From assembly GCA_045642225.1 (NCBI GenBank), contig JAZUIN010000119.1, positions 1-64,000 on the forward strand: a DNA stretch of 64,000 nucleotides. Direction: 5' to 3'. Of this stretch, positions 51,699-61,562 are shown piece by piece. The stretch is from RUG191 sp045642225. GTDB lineage: Bacteria; Bacillota; Clostridia; Lachnospirales; Lachnospiraceae. Both the position numbers and the translations under genes were made by a program. The notes below the pieces were generated by a model. It worked only from the letters and a program-made list of their open reading frames with translations, did not search any database and was not told where the DNA came from. Position 1 is the stretch's first letter. Every line of letters begins with the position of its first letter.

Positions 51699-52850
51699 TT
51701 AAATAAGCTTCTTAACTTCTTCAGAAACTACTTCAGACGCTCTTGGATCGAAAGCCTCTGGCATTATAAAGTCTTCACACAACTTATCGTCTGAAACTAG
51801 AGATGCCAATGCTTTAGCTGCAGCAAGCTTCATTTCTTCTGTAATTTGCTCTGCTCTGCCTTCTAATGCTCCCTTAAATATACCAGGGAAAGCAACAACA
51901 TTATTAATTTGGTTAGGGAAGTCGCTTCTTCCTGTTGCAACAATTCTTGCACCTGCTTCCTTAGCCAAGTCTGGCATAATTTCAGGTGTAGGATTTGCTA
52001 ATGCAAATATAATTGGATCATCATTCATTGACTTAACCATTTCTTGAGTCACAATTCCTGGTGCTGAAACGCCAATAAATATATCTGCTCCTACCATAGC
52101 ATCTGCTAAGCTGCCAGATAGACCTCTAGGATTTGTTACGTCAAGCATTTTCTCTTGCATCCAATTAAGTCTAGGCGAATCCTTACTAACAATTCCCTTA
52201 CTATTACATAAAATTATATCCTTGAATCCATATGTTAACAATAAATTAGTAATCGCAACACCAGCGGAACCTGCACCAGATATAACGATTTTGCATTCTT
52301 CTTTTGCTTTGCCTGTAATCTTAAGAGCATTGATAAGACCTGATAATACAACGATTGCTGTACCATGTTGGTCGTCATGGAATACAGGTATATCTAATTC
52401 TTCTTTAAGTCTAGTTTCAATTTCAAAGCATCTTGGTGCCGAAATATCTTCTAAGTTAATGCCGCCAAATGTAGGTGCAATTGCTTTAACTGCTGCAATA
52501 ATTTCTTCTGTATCTTGTGTATCCAAACAAATTGGAAATGCATTTACACCACCAAATTCCTTGAATAATACACATTTACCTTCCATAACTGGCATAGCTG
52601 CTTCAGGTCCGATATTTCCAAGACCAAGAACTGCACTACCGTCCGATACAACAGCAACAGTATTTTGCTTAAGTGTATATGTATAAGCTTCCTCTTTATT
52701 CTCAGCAATAATTCTACAAGGTGCTGCAACACCTGGAGTATATGCAACTGCTAAATCTTCTCTTGTATTAACCTTTGATTTTGCTTCTGTAGAAATCTTA
52801 CCCTTCCATTCCTTGTGTAATTTGATTGCTAATTCATCTGTAGCGTTCAT
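51699..52850 (-). CDS. NAD(P)-dependent malic enzyme
   Basis: 383 aa from MNATDELAIKLH (52850; SD GGGAG). Oxidative decarboxylation of malate to pyruvate. Short bacterial type: N-terminal Tyr in AVAYTPGVAAPC, catalytic Lys in FPICLDTQDTEE context, metal ligands in FHDDQHGTAIVVLSGL, and NAD loop GAGSAGVAI. The preceding six codons from an upstream TTG overlap the SD and are not used. Confidence 0.92.
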   Translation of the reverse strand: MNATDELAIKLHKEWKGKISTEAKSKVNTREDLAVAYTPGVAAPCRIIAENKEEAYTYTLKQNTVAVVSDGSAVLGLGNIGPEAAMPVMEGKCVLFKEFGGVNAFPICLDTQDTEEIIAAVKAIAPTFGGINLEDISAPRCFEIETRLKEELDIPVFHDDQHGTAIVVLSGLINALKITGKAKEECKIVISGAGSAGVAITNLLLTYGFKDIILCNSKGIVSKDSPRLNWMQEKMLDVTNPRGLSGSLADAMVGADIFIGVSAPGIVTQEMVKSMNDDPIIFALANPTPEIMPDLAKEAGARIVATGRSDFPNQINNVVAFPGIFKGALEGRAEQITEEMKLAAAKALASLVSDDKLCEDFIMPEAFDPRASEVVSEEVKKLI

Positions 52851-52922
52851 CTTTTTTCTCCCTTTCAAAATTTTATCAAAATATAATTAATCCTTTTAAG
52901 ATTAACATTTCCCATATCTAAG

Positions 52923-54572
52923 TTATAACGAAAATTCTTCCATCAAGCTAGGAATCAACTGTTTCTTACGCGATACCACACCCGGAAGTTCAACCGAATT
53001 CTCTTTGACAGCATCCTCGCCAAAGCACTCAATCATATAATCCTTCACAGATGCTCCGCTAAATAAAAGCTCTGTCTTCTTCTCTAAAATGTTAGTCAAC
53101 ATAACAAAAACCATATTTAGATTCTTCTCTGCTGCACATGCTGTCATTGCTTGATACATATCTTCCTTAATCGAATTAAGCTGACTATCAGTAACAGCAC
53201 TAACCTGCGATACACCAAAGTTGATATCTCCAGAAATAAATGTTTTGAAATCCGTATATAAAATCTCTTCTATCGACTTCTCACCGAATTCTGAACCAGC
53301 TTCAAACATTTGAAGTGCAAAGCTTTCAATATCTATTTGTGCAATTTCAGCAAGCTCTCTTGCTACTTGTTCATCAACCGCCGTACAAGTTGGCGATCTG
53401 AACATCAATGTATCCGAAAGAATTGCAGAGCACATTATTCCAGCCATGCTAGGGCTTACCTTGACGCCTCTTTCTTGATATATCTGATAAATAATTGTCG
53501 ATGTACATCCAAGCGGTTGATTACGAAATACAATAGGCGAAATTGTCTCTAACGAGCCAATTCTATGATGATCTATTATTTCTAAAATTTCTGCTTGACT
53601 AATTCCATCAACTGCTTGTGACTTCTCGTTGTGATCTACAAGAATCACTTGCTTTCTTCCTCGTCCCATCAAATTACGACGCGACACCATACCTACATAA
53701 TTAAGCTGCTCGTCGATAACTGGAAAATCTCTATGACGAATCTTAGAAATAGTGTCCATTATCTCGTCCACATAATCATCTAGCTCGAACATTATCAAAT
53801 TATCCTTAGTCATAAAGTACTTGACTGGCATACTTTGATTGATTAGTCTCGCAGTGGTAAATGTATCATACTCAGTTGAAATCAAAACACACTCTAACGC
53901 TTCTGCTTTGTCAACAACCTCTTGATCTATTTCTTTGGCACAACAAACGACCATACAGCTTGGATTTTGTTCTAATGCAATAAGCTGTCTAACCTTAATA
54001 TTTCCACTAATAATAAGATCATCTTCGGCAATCTCTGAATTAATAGTTTCAATAGATCCTGATGCTACCGTCACCTTACCCTTTACGAAATATGCATGAT
54101 CATTTCCAGCATGAAGTTTTCCATTCAAAGTCTCTACGATATTAGAGTATTGTGTTCTAGCTTGGCTTAGTATGCTATTGTCTAGCACATCCATATAAGA
54201 ATATGCAATATCTCCATTTACAATAAGACCTTCTACTCTACCTGTATCAGTAACAACAGGTAATGTAGCTACATTTTCTTCCTTCATCAGTGCCCATGCA
54301 CGCTTCAAGGACAAATGTGAACTAATTCCTTCACTTTGTCTTATTTCTAAATCCATAAGCTGCGTTCCAACGGAATCTATCGTCTGTGGAACTTCAACAT
54401 TAAAATGTTCTAGAACAAACTTAGTCTCATTGTTAAGCTCACCGGCCTTCTTAGGCACGAAAGTACCTTCACCTAATTCATTTTTAAGATTTGCATAAGC
54501 AATAGCCGCACATATAGAATCTGTATCAGGATTCTTATGTCCAACTACCCATGTCTCTCTTGTATTATCCAA
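52923..54572 (-). CDS. CBS-domain manganese-dependent inorganic pyrophosphatase
   Basis: 549 aa from TTG 54572, placed 6 nt after SD AGGAG; the longer frame upstream lacks any SD. The DHH phosphoesterase part has VVGHKNPDTDSICAAIAYA and, after a large insert, DHHRIGSL. The insert (about 70-300) contains two CBS repeats around a DRTGG domain, the nucleotide-regulated form of family II pyrophosphatase. DHHA2 follows at the C-terminus. Hydrolyses pyrophosphate under control by adenine nucleotides. Confidence 0.9.
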   Translation of the reverse strand: MDNTRETWVVGHKNPDTDSICAAIAYANLKNELGEGTFVPKKAGELNNETKFVLEHFNVEVPQTIDSVGTQLMDLEIRQSEGISSHLSLKRAWALMKEENVATLPVVTDTGRVEGLIVNGDIAYSYMDVLDNSILSQARTQYSNIVETLNGKLHAGNDHAYFVKGKVTVASGSIETINSEIAEDDLIISGNIKVRQLIALEQNPSCMVVCCAKEIDQEVVDKAEALECVLISTEYDTFTTARLINQSMPVKYFMTKDNLIMFELDDYVDEIMDTISKIRHRDFPVIDEQLNYVGMVSRRNLMGRGRKQVILVDHNEKSQAVDGISQAEILEIIDHHRIGSLETISPIVFRNQPLGCTSTIIYQIYQERGVKVSPSMAGIMCSAILSDTLMFRSPTCTAVDEQVARELAEIAQIDIESFALQMFEAGSEFGEKSIEEILYTDFKTFISGDINFGVSQVSAVTDSQLNSIKEDMYQAMTACAAEKNLNMVFVMLTNILEKKTELLFSGASVKDYMIECFGEDAVKENSVELPGVVSRKKQLIPSLMEEFSL

Positions 54573-54615
54573 CTCTTTACTCCTCGCGTTTACAGAAATA
54601 CAAACAAAATGCGAA

Positions 54616-55245
54616 TTAGAATAATCCAATAAATTTAGCAGCTACAGCAGCAACTGAACCTAGAACTGCGAAATCAACAATTGAGAATATTAATGCCCAT
54701 ATAGAAACTGTCTTAGACTTCTTAATAGCCTTAAGTATCTCATCTTTATGTTCTTCTGACTTATCATTCTCTTCTAATAAATCATGTATGTTTCTATATA
54801 CCTTAACATTTTCAGTATGAACCTTCTCTGAAAGCTCTGTCTTAATAGCTTCTAAATCTTCACCAACATTTCCAATACTCTCTTTGATTTCTCTAGTATT
54901 AGATGCTTGGCTCTCTTCCGAATTGCTAACTTGTGTCTCAAGACGCTTCTCAATATCTTCAAGACTTGAAGTAACAGAAGCAGTCATCTTGTCAACTTCC
55001 TTAGACATATCTCCAATTAAGCTATTAGCTGCCTCTTGCTTCTTAGCAAGATCCATCTGTAGCTCTTTGATTTGAATCTCACGCTCTGTCACAGCATTTT
55101 CAAGCTCTTTAACTTTAACTTCCTTAGCATAGATAAGATCTTGAAGTTGCTTTGCCTTATCGCGAAATGCATCAATTTGAGTCAACAACATATCTTCTTG
55201 GTTAGTTGTAACTACTTCCCCTGTATTTTCAATTACGTCTGACAT
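54616..55245 (-). CDS. Coiled-coil protein with C-terminal membrane anchor
   Basis: 209 aa from MSDVIENTGEV (55245; SD AAGGAG). Residues about 20-165 are almost all coiled coil (heptads rich in E, K, Q, L), followed by one or two hydrophobic helices at the C-terminus (about 180-207). No signal peptide and no known domain. It would be a tail-anchored membrane scaffold facing the cytosol. It ends 43 bp before the pyrophosphatase start, so the two may be co-transcribed. Confidence 0.7.
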   Translation of the reverse strand: MSDVIENTGEVVTTNQEDMLLTQIDAFRDKAKQLQDLIYAKEVKVKELENAVTEREIQIKELQMDLAKKQEAANSLIGDMSKEVDKMTASVTSSLEDIEKRLETQVSNSEESQASNTREIKESIGNVGEDLEAIKTELSEKVHTENVKVYRNIHDLLEENDKSEEHKDEILKAIKKSKTVSIWALIFSIVDFAVLGSVAAVAAKFIGLF

Positions 55246-55392
55246 AAATATCTCCTTTCCCAATGTACATATTATATAAATGCACATTTACCGCAATGTA
55301 TAAAATCCCACATTCCTATCAATTTTATCATTATAAACAACAAAATACAACTTGTTAAAATTTTATCAATTCTCGAATTTACCATTCTTAAT

Positions 55393-56310
55393 TTACTTCA
55401 AGAATCCATTAATTATTTGTTCTTCTGCTTGTTCTTCTGTAAGACCAAGAGTCATCAATTTAATCAATTGTTCTCCAGCTATTTTGCCGATTGCTGCTTC
55501 ATGAATAAGACTTGCATCAACGCTACTTGCATTAAGGCTTGGACAAGCTTTAACAACAGCATCATCCATAATGATAGCATCACATTCACTGTGTCCTGCA
55601 CAAGCATTATTTCCATTAAGTAATGAGAAAAATTCCTGCTTAGAATTATCTCTTGCAACCGAACGAGAAATTACATTAGCAGATGAGTTTTCTCCATCCA
55701 GTTCAACCTCAAAATTAGTCTTCGCATATTGCTTTCCGTGAGTCATAATGCTTTCTCTCACTTCAAGCTGAGCATCCTTAGCTAGACGTCCCTTAGTTAC
55801 ACGATCTGTAGAATCAATTCCTTTAATCTGTGTTGATTCCATAAGCATATATGCACCTTCGTCTAAGTAACAAATAGTCTCAGGATTCATAACATTTTCA
55901 CCATTACCATCGCCTTCGCCGTAATGCTTCTCTACGTAACGAACTCTAGCGTTTTTGGCCAAGTGAAATGTATGTATACCAGCATGCTTTGATGTATCAA
56001 CGCCACAATTATGAATACCACAACCAGCCACTATTGTAACATCAGCATTTTCTCCGATGAAGAAGTCGTTATATACGCACTCTTCTAATCCACTCTGACT
56101 AAGCACAACTGGAATGTGAACACTTTCATTTACAGTTCCTGGCTTAATTATAATATCTATTCCGTCTTTGTCTTCCTTAGATACAATATCAATATTAGCA
56201 GTTGTATTTCTGCTATCCATTTTGCCGTTGGCACGAATGTTATATGCACCTTCTGGCACAGTATGAAGATCGGCTACTTGAGCAAGAAGATCTTTTTGTA
56301 TTTTATCCAT
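55393..56310 (-). CDS. SufB/SufD-like Fe-S scaffold (SmsB type)
   Basis: 305 aa from MDKIQKDLLAQ (56310), two bases after the stop of the ATPase gene. The SufBD beta-helix core shows GRLAKDAQLEVRES, a Cys-containing SECDAIIMDDAVVKACPSLN and IGKIAGEQLIKLMTLGLTEE near the end. It is much shorter than classical SufB (about 470 aa) and there is only one such subunit. With the ATPase it makes a two-gene minimal Suf-like system. Confidence 0.88.
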   Translation of the reverse strand: MDKIQKDLLAQVADLHTVPEGAYNIRANGKMDSRNTTANIDIVSKEDKDGIDIIIKPGTVNESVHIPVVLSQSGLEECVYNDFFIGENADVTIVAGCGIHNCGVDTSKHAGIHTFHLAKNARVRYVEKHYGEGDGNGENVMNPETICYLDEGAYMLMESTQIKGIDSTDRVTKGRLAKDAQLEVRESIMTHGKQYAKTNFEVELDGENSSANVISRSVARDNSKQEFFSLLNGNNACAGHSECDAIIMDDAVVKACPSLNASSVDASLIHEAAIGKIAGEQLIKLMTLGLTEEQAEEQIINGFLK

Positions 56311-56311
56311 A

Positions 56312-57046
56312 TTACTCACCCACCTTTTCTTTTAATGTAGCACATGTCGAAGATACGCCAAGTAGTTCTGGCATAACTTCATCCTTAGTTCCTATTGACT
56401 TAAGCTTACCATCAGCAAGCACAATAATTTTGTCTGCGATATTTAAGATTCGCTCTTGATGGGAAATGATAAGCAATGTGCCGTCAATCGCTTCACTCAT
56501 ATTTTCAAATACATGAATCAAACTCTTAAAGCTCCACAAGTCAATTCCTGCTTCAGGTTCATCAAAAATTGATAGCTTAGTTCCTCTAGCTCTTATCATC
56601 GCAATTTCGATTCTTTTAAGCTCACCACCTGAAAGCTTTCCATTTAACTCTCTATCTACGTAATCTCTAGCACATAGTCCAACTTCTGAAAGCAAATCGC
56701 ACACCTCAGTAATCGTCAATTCCTTACCTGATGCAAGACAAATCAAATCCTTAACGGTTAATCCTTTGAAATGTACTGGTTGCTGAAATGCATAAGAAAT
56801 ACCTGCATTTGCTCTTTCAGTTATAGACATATTAGTAATATCTACACCGTCCAAAATAATCTGTCCACTTGTAGGCTTTATAATTCCTGCTATAATCTTC
56901 GCAAGAGTAGATTTACCACCACCGTTAGGACCTGTTATTGCTACGAAATGTTCATCAATAACAAGGCTAACATCTCTTAGAATTTCCTTAGTGTCTGAAC
57001 CATCATCTATGTCTACAGAATATGAAATATTTTTTAATTCTAACAT
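56312..57046 (-). CDS. SufC-like ABC ATPase (SmsC type)
   Basis: 244 aa. Walker A GPNGGGKSTLAKI, Q-loop AFQQPVHFKG, signature GKLSGGELKRIEI, Walker B LSIFDEPEAGIDLW, H-loop ISHQE. The SELKRIE-like signature and FDEPEAGID are typical of SufC and not of transporter ATPases. No membrane permease is nearby. Confidence 0.9.
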   Translation of the reverse strand: MLELKNISYSVDIDDGSDTKEILRDVSLVIDEHFVAITGPNGGGKSTLAKIIAGIIKPTSGQIILDGVDITNMSITERANAGISYAFQQPVHFKGLTVKDLICLASGKELTITEVCDLLSEVGLCARDYVDRELNGKLSGGELKRIEIAMIRARGTKLSIFDEPEAGIDLWSFKSLIHVFENMSEAIDGTLLIISHQERILNIADKIIVLADGKLKSIGTKDEVMPELLGVSSTCATLKEKVGE

Positions 57047-57133
57047 AATATACCCTTTCTAATATATAATTTCTATTCGCTATCCATCTAATCAACTGCA
57101 AAAAAAAACAATATGAATAGCCTAGTAAAAAAA

Positions 57134-57157
57134 AAGGGACTTAATACTAAGTCCCTT
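57134..57157 (-). terminator. Intrinsic terminator of ilvE
   Basis: AAGGGACTTA/TAAGTCCCTT with a 4-nt loop, followed on the minus strand by TTTTTTTACTAGG. Confidence 0.88.
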
Positions 57158-57184
57158 ATTGATACGTTCTTAAATTATATATGA

Positions 57185-58246
57185 CTATATAGAAATTGTC
57201 CAATTAAATTTATCTTCTAGCTTGCCCCACTGGATACCAGTTAGAGTGTCATATAATTTCTGTGTTAATTCGCCTGTCTTAGCATCATTGATAACAACAA
57301 CGTCATCCTTATACTTAAGCTCACCAACAGGAGAAATAACCGCTGCTGTACCAGTACCGAATACTTCCTCTAATGTACCATCATGACCTGCTTTCATAAT
57401 AGTATCAATTGCTGTCTTCTCTTCGTGAACTGTGTAACCCCAATCCTTAAGAATTGTAATCATTGAATCTCTTGTTACACCTGGAAGAACTGTTCCTTCG
57501 ATTGGAGCTGTATAAATCTCTCCGTCAATCTTGAACATAATGTTCATTGTACCAACTTCTTCAACGTATTTCTTCTCTCTACCATCAAGCCAAAGTACTT
57601 GAGTGTAGCCTTCCTTCTCAGCTTTAACCTGACCAAGAATTGAGCCAGCGTAGTTACCACCACATTTTGTAAAGCCTGTACCACCATCAACTGCACGTAC
57701 AAGTTCATCCTCAACCATAATCTTAACTGGGTCAAGGCCGGTTGGATAGTAAGCACCAACTGGGCAACAAATAATCATGAATTTGTAGCTTGTAGCTTCA
57801 TGTACACCAAGAGATGATTCTGTAGCAAACATAAATGGTCTGATATAAAGTGATGTATCAGGCTCAGATGGAACCCAATCTTCTTCAATCTTAACAAGTG
57901 CTTTAACTGCTTCAACGAAATCCTCTTCAGGAAATGCTGGCATACAAAGTCTTGCATTTGAATTAATCATTCTCTTCGCATTCATCTCTGGTCTAAATAA
58001 TTGAATCTTTCCCTCAGCAGTTCTATATGCTTTAAGTCCTTCAAATGTCTCTTGTGCATAGTGGAAAACAACTGTATGTGGATCCAATGTAATAGGCGCT
58101 ATCGGTACTATTCTCTCATCATGCCATCCTTTTCCTTTGTCCCAATCACATACAAACATGTAATCAGTCATATACTTACCAAAGCCAAGATTTTTCTGGT
58201 CTGGTTTCTCTTTAAGATGTTCAGATTTTTCAAATTTAATATCCAT
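57185..58246 (-). CDS. ilvE: Branched-chain amino acid aminotransferase
   Basis: 353 aa from MDIKFEKSEHLK (58246; SD AGGAGG). Fold-type IV PLP enzyme: catalytic Lys in GGTGFTKCGGNYAGS, later GTVLPGVTRDSMI and FGTGTAAVISPVG. Transfers amino groups between leucine, isoleucine or valine and 2-oxoglutarate. No T-box or leader is visible in the 100-bp upstream gap. Confidence 0.94.
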   Translation of the reverse strand: MDIKFEKSEHLKEKPDQKNLGFGKYMTDYMFVCDWDKGKGWHDERIVPIAPITLDPHTVVFHYAQETFEGLKAYRTAEGKIQLFRPEMNAKRMINSNARLCMPAFPEEDFVEAVKALVKIEEDWVPSEPDTSLYIRPFMFATESSLGVHEATSYKFMIICCPVGAYYPTGLDPVKIMVEDELVRAVDGGTGFTKCGGNYAGSILGQVKAEKEGYTQVLWLDGREKKYVEEVGTMNIMFKIDGEIYTAPIEGTVLPGVTRDSMITILKDWGYTVHEEKTAIDTIMKAGHDGTLEEVFGTGTAAVISPVGELKYKDDVVVINDAKTGELTQKLYDTLTGIQWGKLEDKFNWTISI

Positions 58247-58345
58247 TTTAAAACGCCTCCTAATACTCAAAATAACCTTATTTATTATCTAACTTTAATT
58301 CGCTAATGTCAAGGTTTTACACACTCTGTACTTGATAAAATACTT

Positions 58346-59932
58346 TTAATTCTTACCAAATTCTGTCAACTCAAGACCTTCATTTCTATCAAGTGTCATA
58401 CCTATTGACCATTCCTTTGCAAATAGTAGCAACGGTCTATCCTTAAGATCCTTAACCTTCTTCATGTCGCTAGTTCCAGTTATTGAATCAATGTCGATAT
58501 CATCATTTGCAATCCATCTAATATGCTCATAAGGAAGATTTTCCATTCTGATTTCAACATTGTATTCGTTTTCTAGTCTATATCTAAGCACATCGAACTG
58601 CAATACACCTACAACACCGACAATAATTTCTTCCATACCTGTGTTGTACTCTTGGAAAATCTGAATCGCACCCTCTTGTGCAATCTGTGTAATTCCCTTC
58701 ATAAACTGCTTACGCTTCATTGTATCTACTTGTCTAACACGGCAGAAATGTTCAGGTGCAAATGTAGGAATACCCTCAAATGCAAACTTATCCTTAGCAT
58801 TTGTAATTGTATCTCCAATTGCGAAAATTCCAGGATCAAATACACCTATGATGTCGCCTGCATACGCTTCTTCAACAATTTTGCGTTCTTCCGCCATCAT
58901 CTGTTGTGGTTGAGAAAGGCGCATTTTCTTATCACCTTGTACATGAGTAACTTCCATTCCTGCATCAAATTTGCCAGAACAAATTCTCATAAATGCAATT
59001 CTATCTCTATGAGCCTTATTCATATTAGCCTGAATCTTAAATACGAAAGCACTAAAATCTTCTGAAAATGGATCAATCACACCTTTGTCAGATACTCTTG
59101 GAAGTGGAGTTGATGTCATTTCTAGGAAATGTTTAAGAAATATTTCCACACCAAAGTTAGTAAGCGCAGAACCAAAGAATACTGGAGAAAGCTCGCCTCT
59201 GCTCACTGCCTCAATATCAAATTCTGCTGATGCACCATCTAGCAACTCTATTTCTTCAAGAAGCTGCTCCTTTTGCTCTGGTGTTATCTCATTATCAATT
59301 TCACTATCATCAATTGAAATAACTTTACTGCTTCCTTCTTTTGTTCCTTTTTGTGTATCTGAAAATGTTGTTACACATTTGTCATCTCTATCATAAACGC
59401 CACGGAACTCTTTACCTGAACCGATAGGCCAGTTAATTGGACAAGTTGGAAGTCCTAATTCCTTCTCAATATCATCTAGAAGTTCAAATGTATCGTTCGC
59501 ATCTCTATCCATCTTATTGATAAATGTAAATATTGGAATGTGGCGCATAGCACAAACCTTGAACAGCTTTCTTGTCTGCGCTTCAACACCCTTCGATGCA
59601 TCGATAACCATTACAGCAGAATCTGCGGCCATCAAAGTTCTATATGTATCCTCTGAGAAGTCTTGGTGCCCTGGTGTATCAAGAATATTAATGCAATAGC
59701 CATCATAATTAAACTGGAGAACTGACGAAGTAACTGAAATACCTCTTTCCTTCTCTATTTCCATCCAGTCGGAAACTGCGTGCTTAGCAGTAGCCTTTCC
59801 CTTTACAGAACCAGCCTGATTAATAGCTCCACCATATAAGAGAAACTTCTCAGTTAGTGTCGTCTTACCAGCATCCGGATGGGATATAATGGCAAATGTT
59901 CTTCTCTTCTTAATCTCTTCTTGTAAACTCAT
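58346..59932 (-). CDS. prfC: Peptide chain release factor 3
   Basis: 528 aa. Translational GTPase: G1 SHPDAGKTTLTEK, G3 DTPGHQDF, G4 NKMDRD. RF3-specific C-terminal part (FAPEHFCRVRQVDTMKRKQF, GVVGVLQFDVL). It recycles RF1 and RF2 after termination. Monocistronic. Confidence 0.95.
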   Translation of the reverse strand: MSLQEEIKKRRTFAIISHPDAGKTTLTEKFLLYGGAINQAGSVKGKATAKHAVSDWMEIEKERGISVTSSVLQFNYDGYCINILDTPGHQDFSEDTYRTLMAADSAVMVIDASKGVEAQTRKLFKVCAMRHIPIFTFINKMDRDANDTFELLDDIEKELGLPTCPINWPIGSGKEFRGVYDRDDKCVTTFSDTQKGTKEGSSKVISIDDSEIDNEITPEQKEQLLEEIELLDGASAEFDIEAVSRGELSPVFFGSALTNFGVEIFLKHFLEMTSTPLPRVSDKGVIDPFSEDFSAFVFKIQANMNKAHRDRIAFMRICSGKFDAGMEVTHVQGDKKMRLSQPQQMMAEERKIVEEAYAGDIIGVFDPGIFAIGDTITNAKDKFAFEGIPTFAPEHFCRVRQVDTMKRKQFMKGITQIAQEGAIQIFQEYNTGMEEIIVGVVGVLQFDVLRYRLENEYNVEIRMENLPYEHIRWIANDDIDIDSITGTSDMKKVKDLKDRPLLLFAKEWSIGMTLDRNEGLELTEFGKN

Positions 59933-60008
59933 CTCTTTCTCCTCGTCTACGTCTTACATTAACATTTATCTAAAATGCATCTCAAACTCTAAAAAAATAT
60001 CTCAAACT

Positions 60009-61205
60009 CTAAAATATTGCTTCGCCCGCCAAGCAATTATCTATATCAAAATACTTAAGAATTGTTGCTGAAATATCAGCGTAGCTTTCTCTTGTTTTGA
60101 AATTTTTGTTCCTAGGTACATTGTTACCAAACATCAAAAGTGGTACACATTCTCTTGTATGGTCAGTTCCTGAATATGCAGGGTCACAGCCATGATCCGC
60201 TGTTATCATTAGTATGTCATCCTCTTTCATTTCGACAATAATATCAACTATTCTTTCGTCAAAATAAGACAACGCTTTCGCATATCCTTCAACATCTCTT
60301 CTATGACCATAAAGCATATCATAATCTACAAGATTAACAAAACAAAGACCTTCAAAATCCTTCTTCATCATCTCGATAGTCTTGTTGATACCATCTTCGT
60401 TACTCGTTGTTCTAACGTAATCATTTATTCCTTTGCCAGCAAAAATATCGTATATCTTGCCAACACCGAAGGTCTTAAAATCGTTCTTTTGTAAAATGTC
60501 TAACATTGTATCAGCGGGTGGCTCTAACGAAAAGTCATGACGATTGCTAGTTCTTGTATAATTACCGCTTTCTCCAACAAAAGGTCTTGCAATAACGCGT
60601 CCTACTCCATGCTCTCCCACAAGAATCTCTCGTGCAATTTCACAGTACTTATACAATTCTTCTACAGGAACAACCTCTTCGTGAGCTGCAATTTGAAATA
60701 CTGAATCGGCTGATGTATATACAATTAAATCACCAGTCTTGACATGCTCATCGCCATAGTCATTTATAACCTTAGTTCCTGAGTATGGAAGGTTACAAAG
60801 TACATTTCTTCCAGTCTTTTTCGAAAATTCATCAAGCACTTCCTTAGGGAAACCATTAGGATATGTAGGAAGTGGATTTGGGCTAACAAGACCTGCAATC
60901 TCCCAATGTCCGATTGTAGTATCCTTACCCTTAGATTTCTCTCTTAATCTAGCAACCGCACCTTCAAAATCAGATACCTTTGCATTTGCTACTTCTTTAG
61001 GCTGACCTAACACATTTTCTCCTGTCAAATCTAATTCCATATCCTCAGCGTTAAAATAGCCTAACCTTCTTAAGTTTGGCATATTAAAATACTTAGATTT
61101 ACTACAAGACAAAAGTGTATTAGCTCCCTTGTCACCAAAATCTGCTGCATCTACAGCATTTCCCATACCAACAGAATCTAATACAATCAAAAAAACTCTT
61201 TTCAT
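60009..61205 (-). CDS. deoB: Phosphopentomutase
   Basis: 398 aa. Alkaline-phosphatase superfamily enzyme converting (deoxy)ribose 1-phosphate to 5-phosphate. The start VFLIVLDSVGMGNAVDA carries the first metal Asp; ITADHGCDPAYSGTDHTRE has the second metal set; GKDTTIGHWE holds the phosphorylated Thr. Just after the stop codon the minus-strand sequence TTTTAGAGTTTGAGAT is duplicated in tandem (60000-60015 and 59981-59996). Confidence 0.95.
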   Translation of the reverse strand: MKRVFLIVLDSVGMGNAVDAADFGDKGANTLLSCSKSKYFNMPNLRRLGYFNAEDMELDLTGENVLGQPKEVANAKVSDFEGAVARLREKSKGKDTTIGHWEIAGLVSPNPLPTYPNGFPKEVLDEFSKKTGRNVLCNLPYSGTKVINDYGDEHVKTGDLIVYTSADSVFQIAAHEEVVPVEELYKYCEIAREILVGEHGVGRVIARPFVGESGNYTRTSNRHDFSLEPPADTMLDILQKNDFKTFGVGKIYDIFAGKGINDYVRTTSNEDGINKTIEMMKKDFEGLCFVNLVDYDMLYGHRRDVEGYAKALSYFDERIVDIIVEMKEDDILMITADHGCDPAYSGTDHTRECVPLLMFGNNVPRNKNFKTRESYADISATILKYFDIDNCLAGEAIF

Positions 61206-61225
61206 AGACTTACCCTCAACAAAAA

Positions 61226-61250
61226 ATATGCACCACTAAGTGGTGCATAT
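61226..61250 (-). terminator. Intrinsic terminator after rpsU
   Basis: A perfect 11-bp stem ATATGCACCAC/GTGGTGCATAT with a 3-nt loop, followed on the minus strand by TTTTTTGTTGAG. Confidence 0.9.
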
Positions 61251-61275
61251 CAATAAACACTTCTATACGTAAATA

Positions 61276-61452
61276 TTAGTTATACTTACGTTTTCTAGCA
61301 GCTTCTGATTTCTTCTTACGCTTTACAGAAGGCTTCTCATAATGTTCTCTCTTACGAATCTCTTGTTGGATACCAGCTTTAGCACAGTTTCTCTTGAAAC
61401 GTCTTAAAGCGCTATCTAGTGATTCGCCTTCTTTTACAACTACACTTGACAT
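61276..61452 (-). CDS. rpsU: 30S ribosomal protein S21
   Basis: 58 aa: starts MSSVVVKEGESLDSALRRFK, then RNCAKAGIQQEIRKREHYEK and a very basic end. The length and sequence are standard for S21 of Firmicutes. SD GGAGGG lies upstream, and it has its own terminator, so it is made separately from deoB downstream. Confidence 0.95.
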   Translation of the reverse strand: MSSVVVKEGESLDSALRRFKRNCAKAGIQQEIRKREHYEKPSVKRKKKSEAARKRKYN

Positions 61453-61562
61453 ATCTTCAACCCTCCCTCCAGTTGTGGATTGTGCTTACCAACTGTTTGG
61501 GTAATTTATTATTTCGCACAAAGAGAATTATATATGTAAATTCATATCAAGTCAAGATATTT

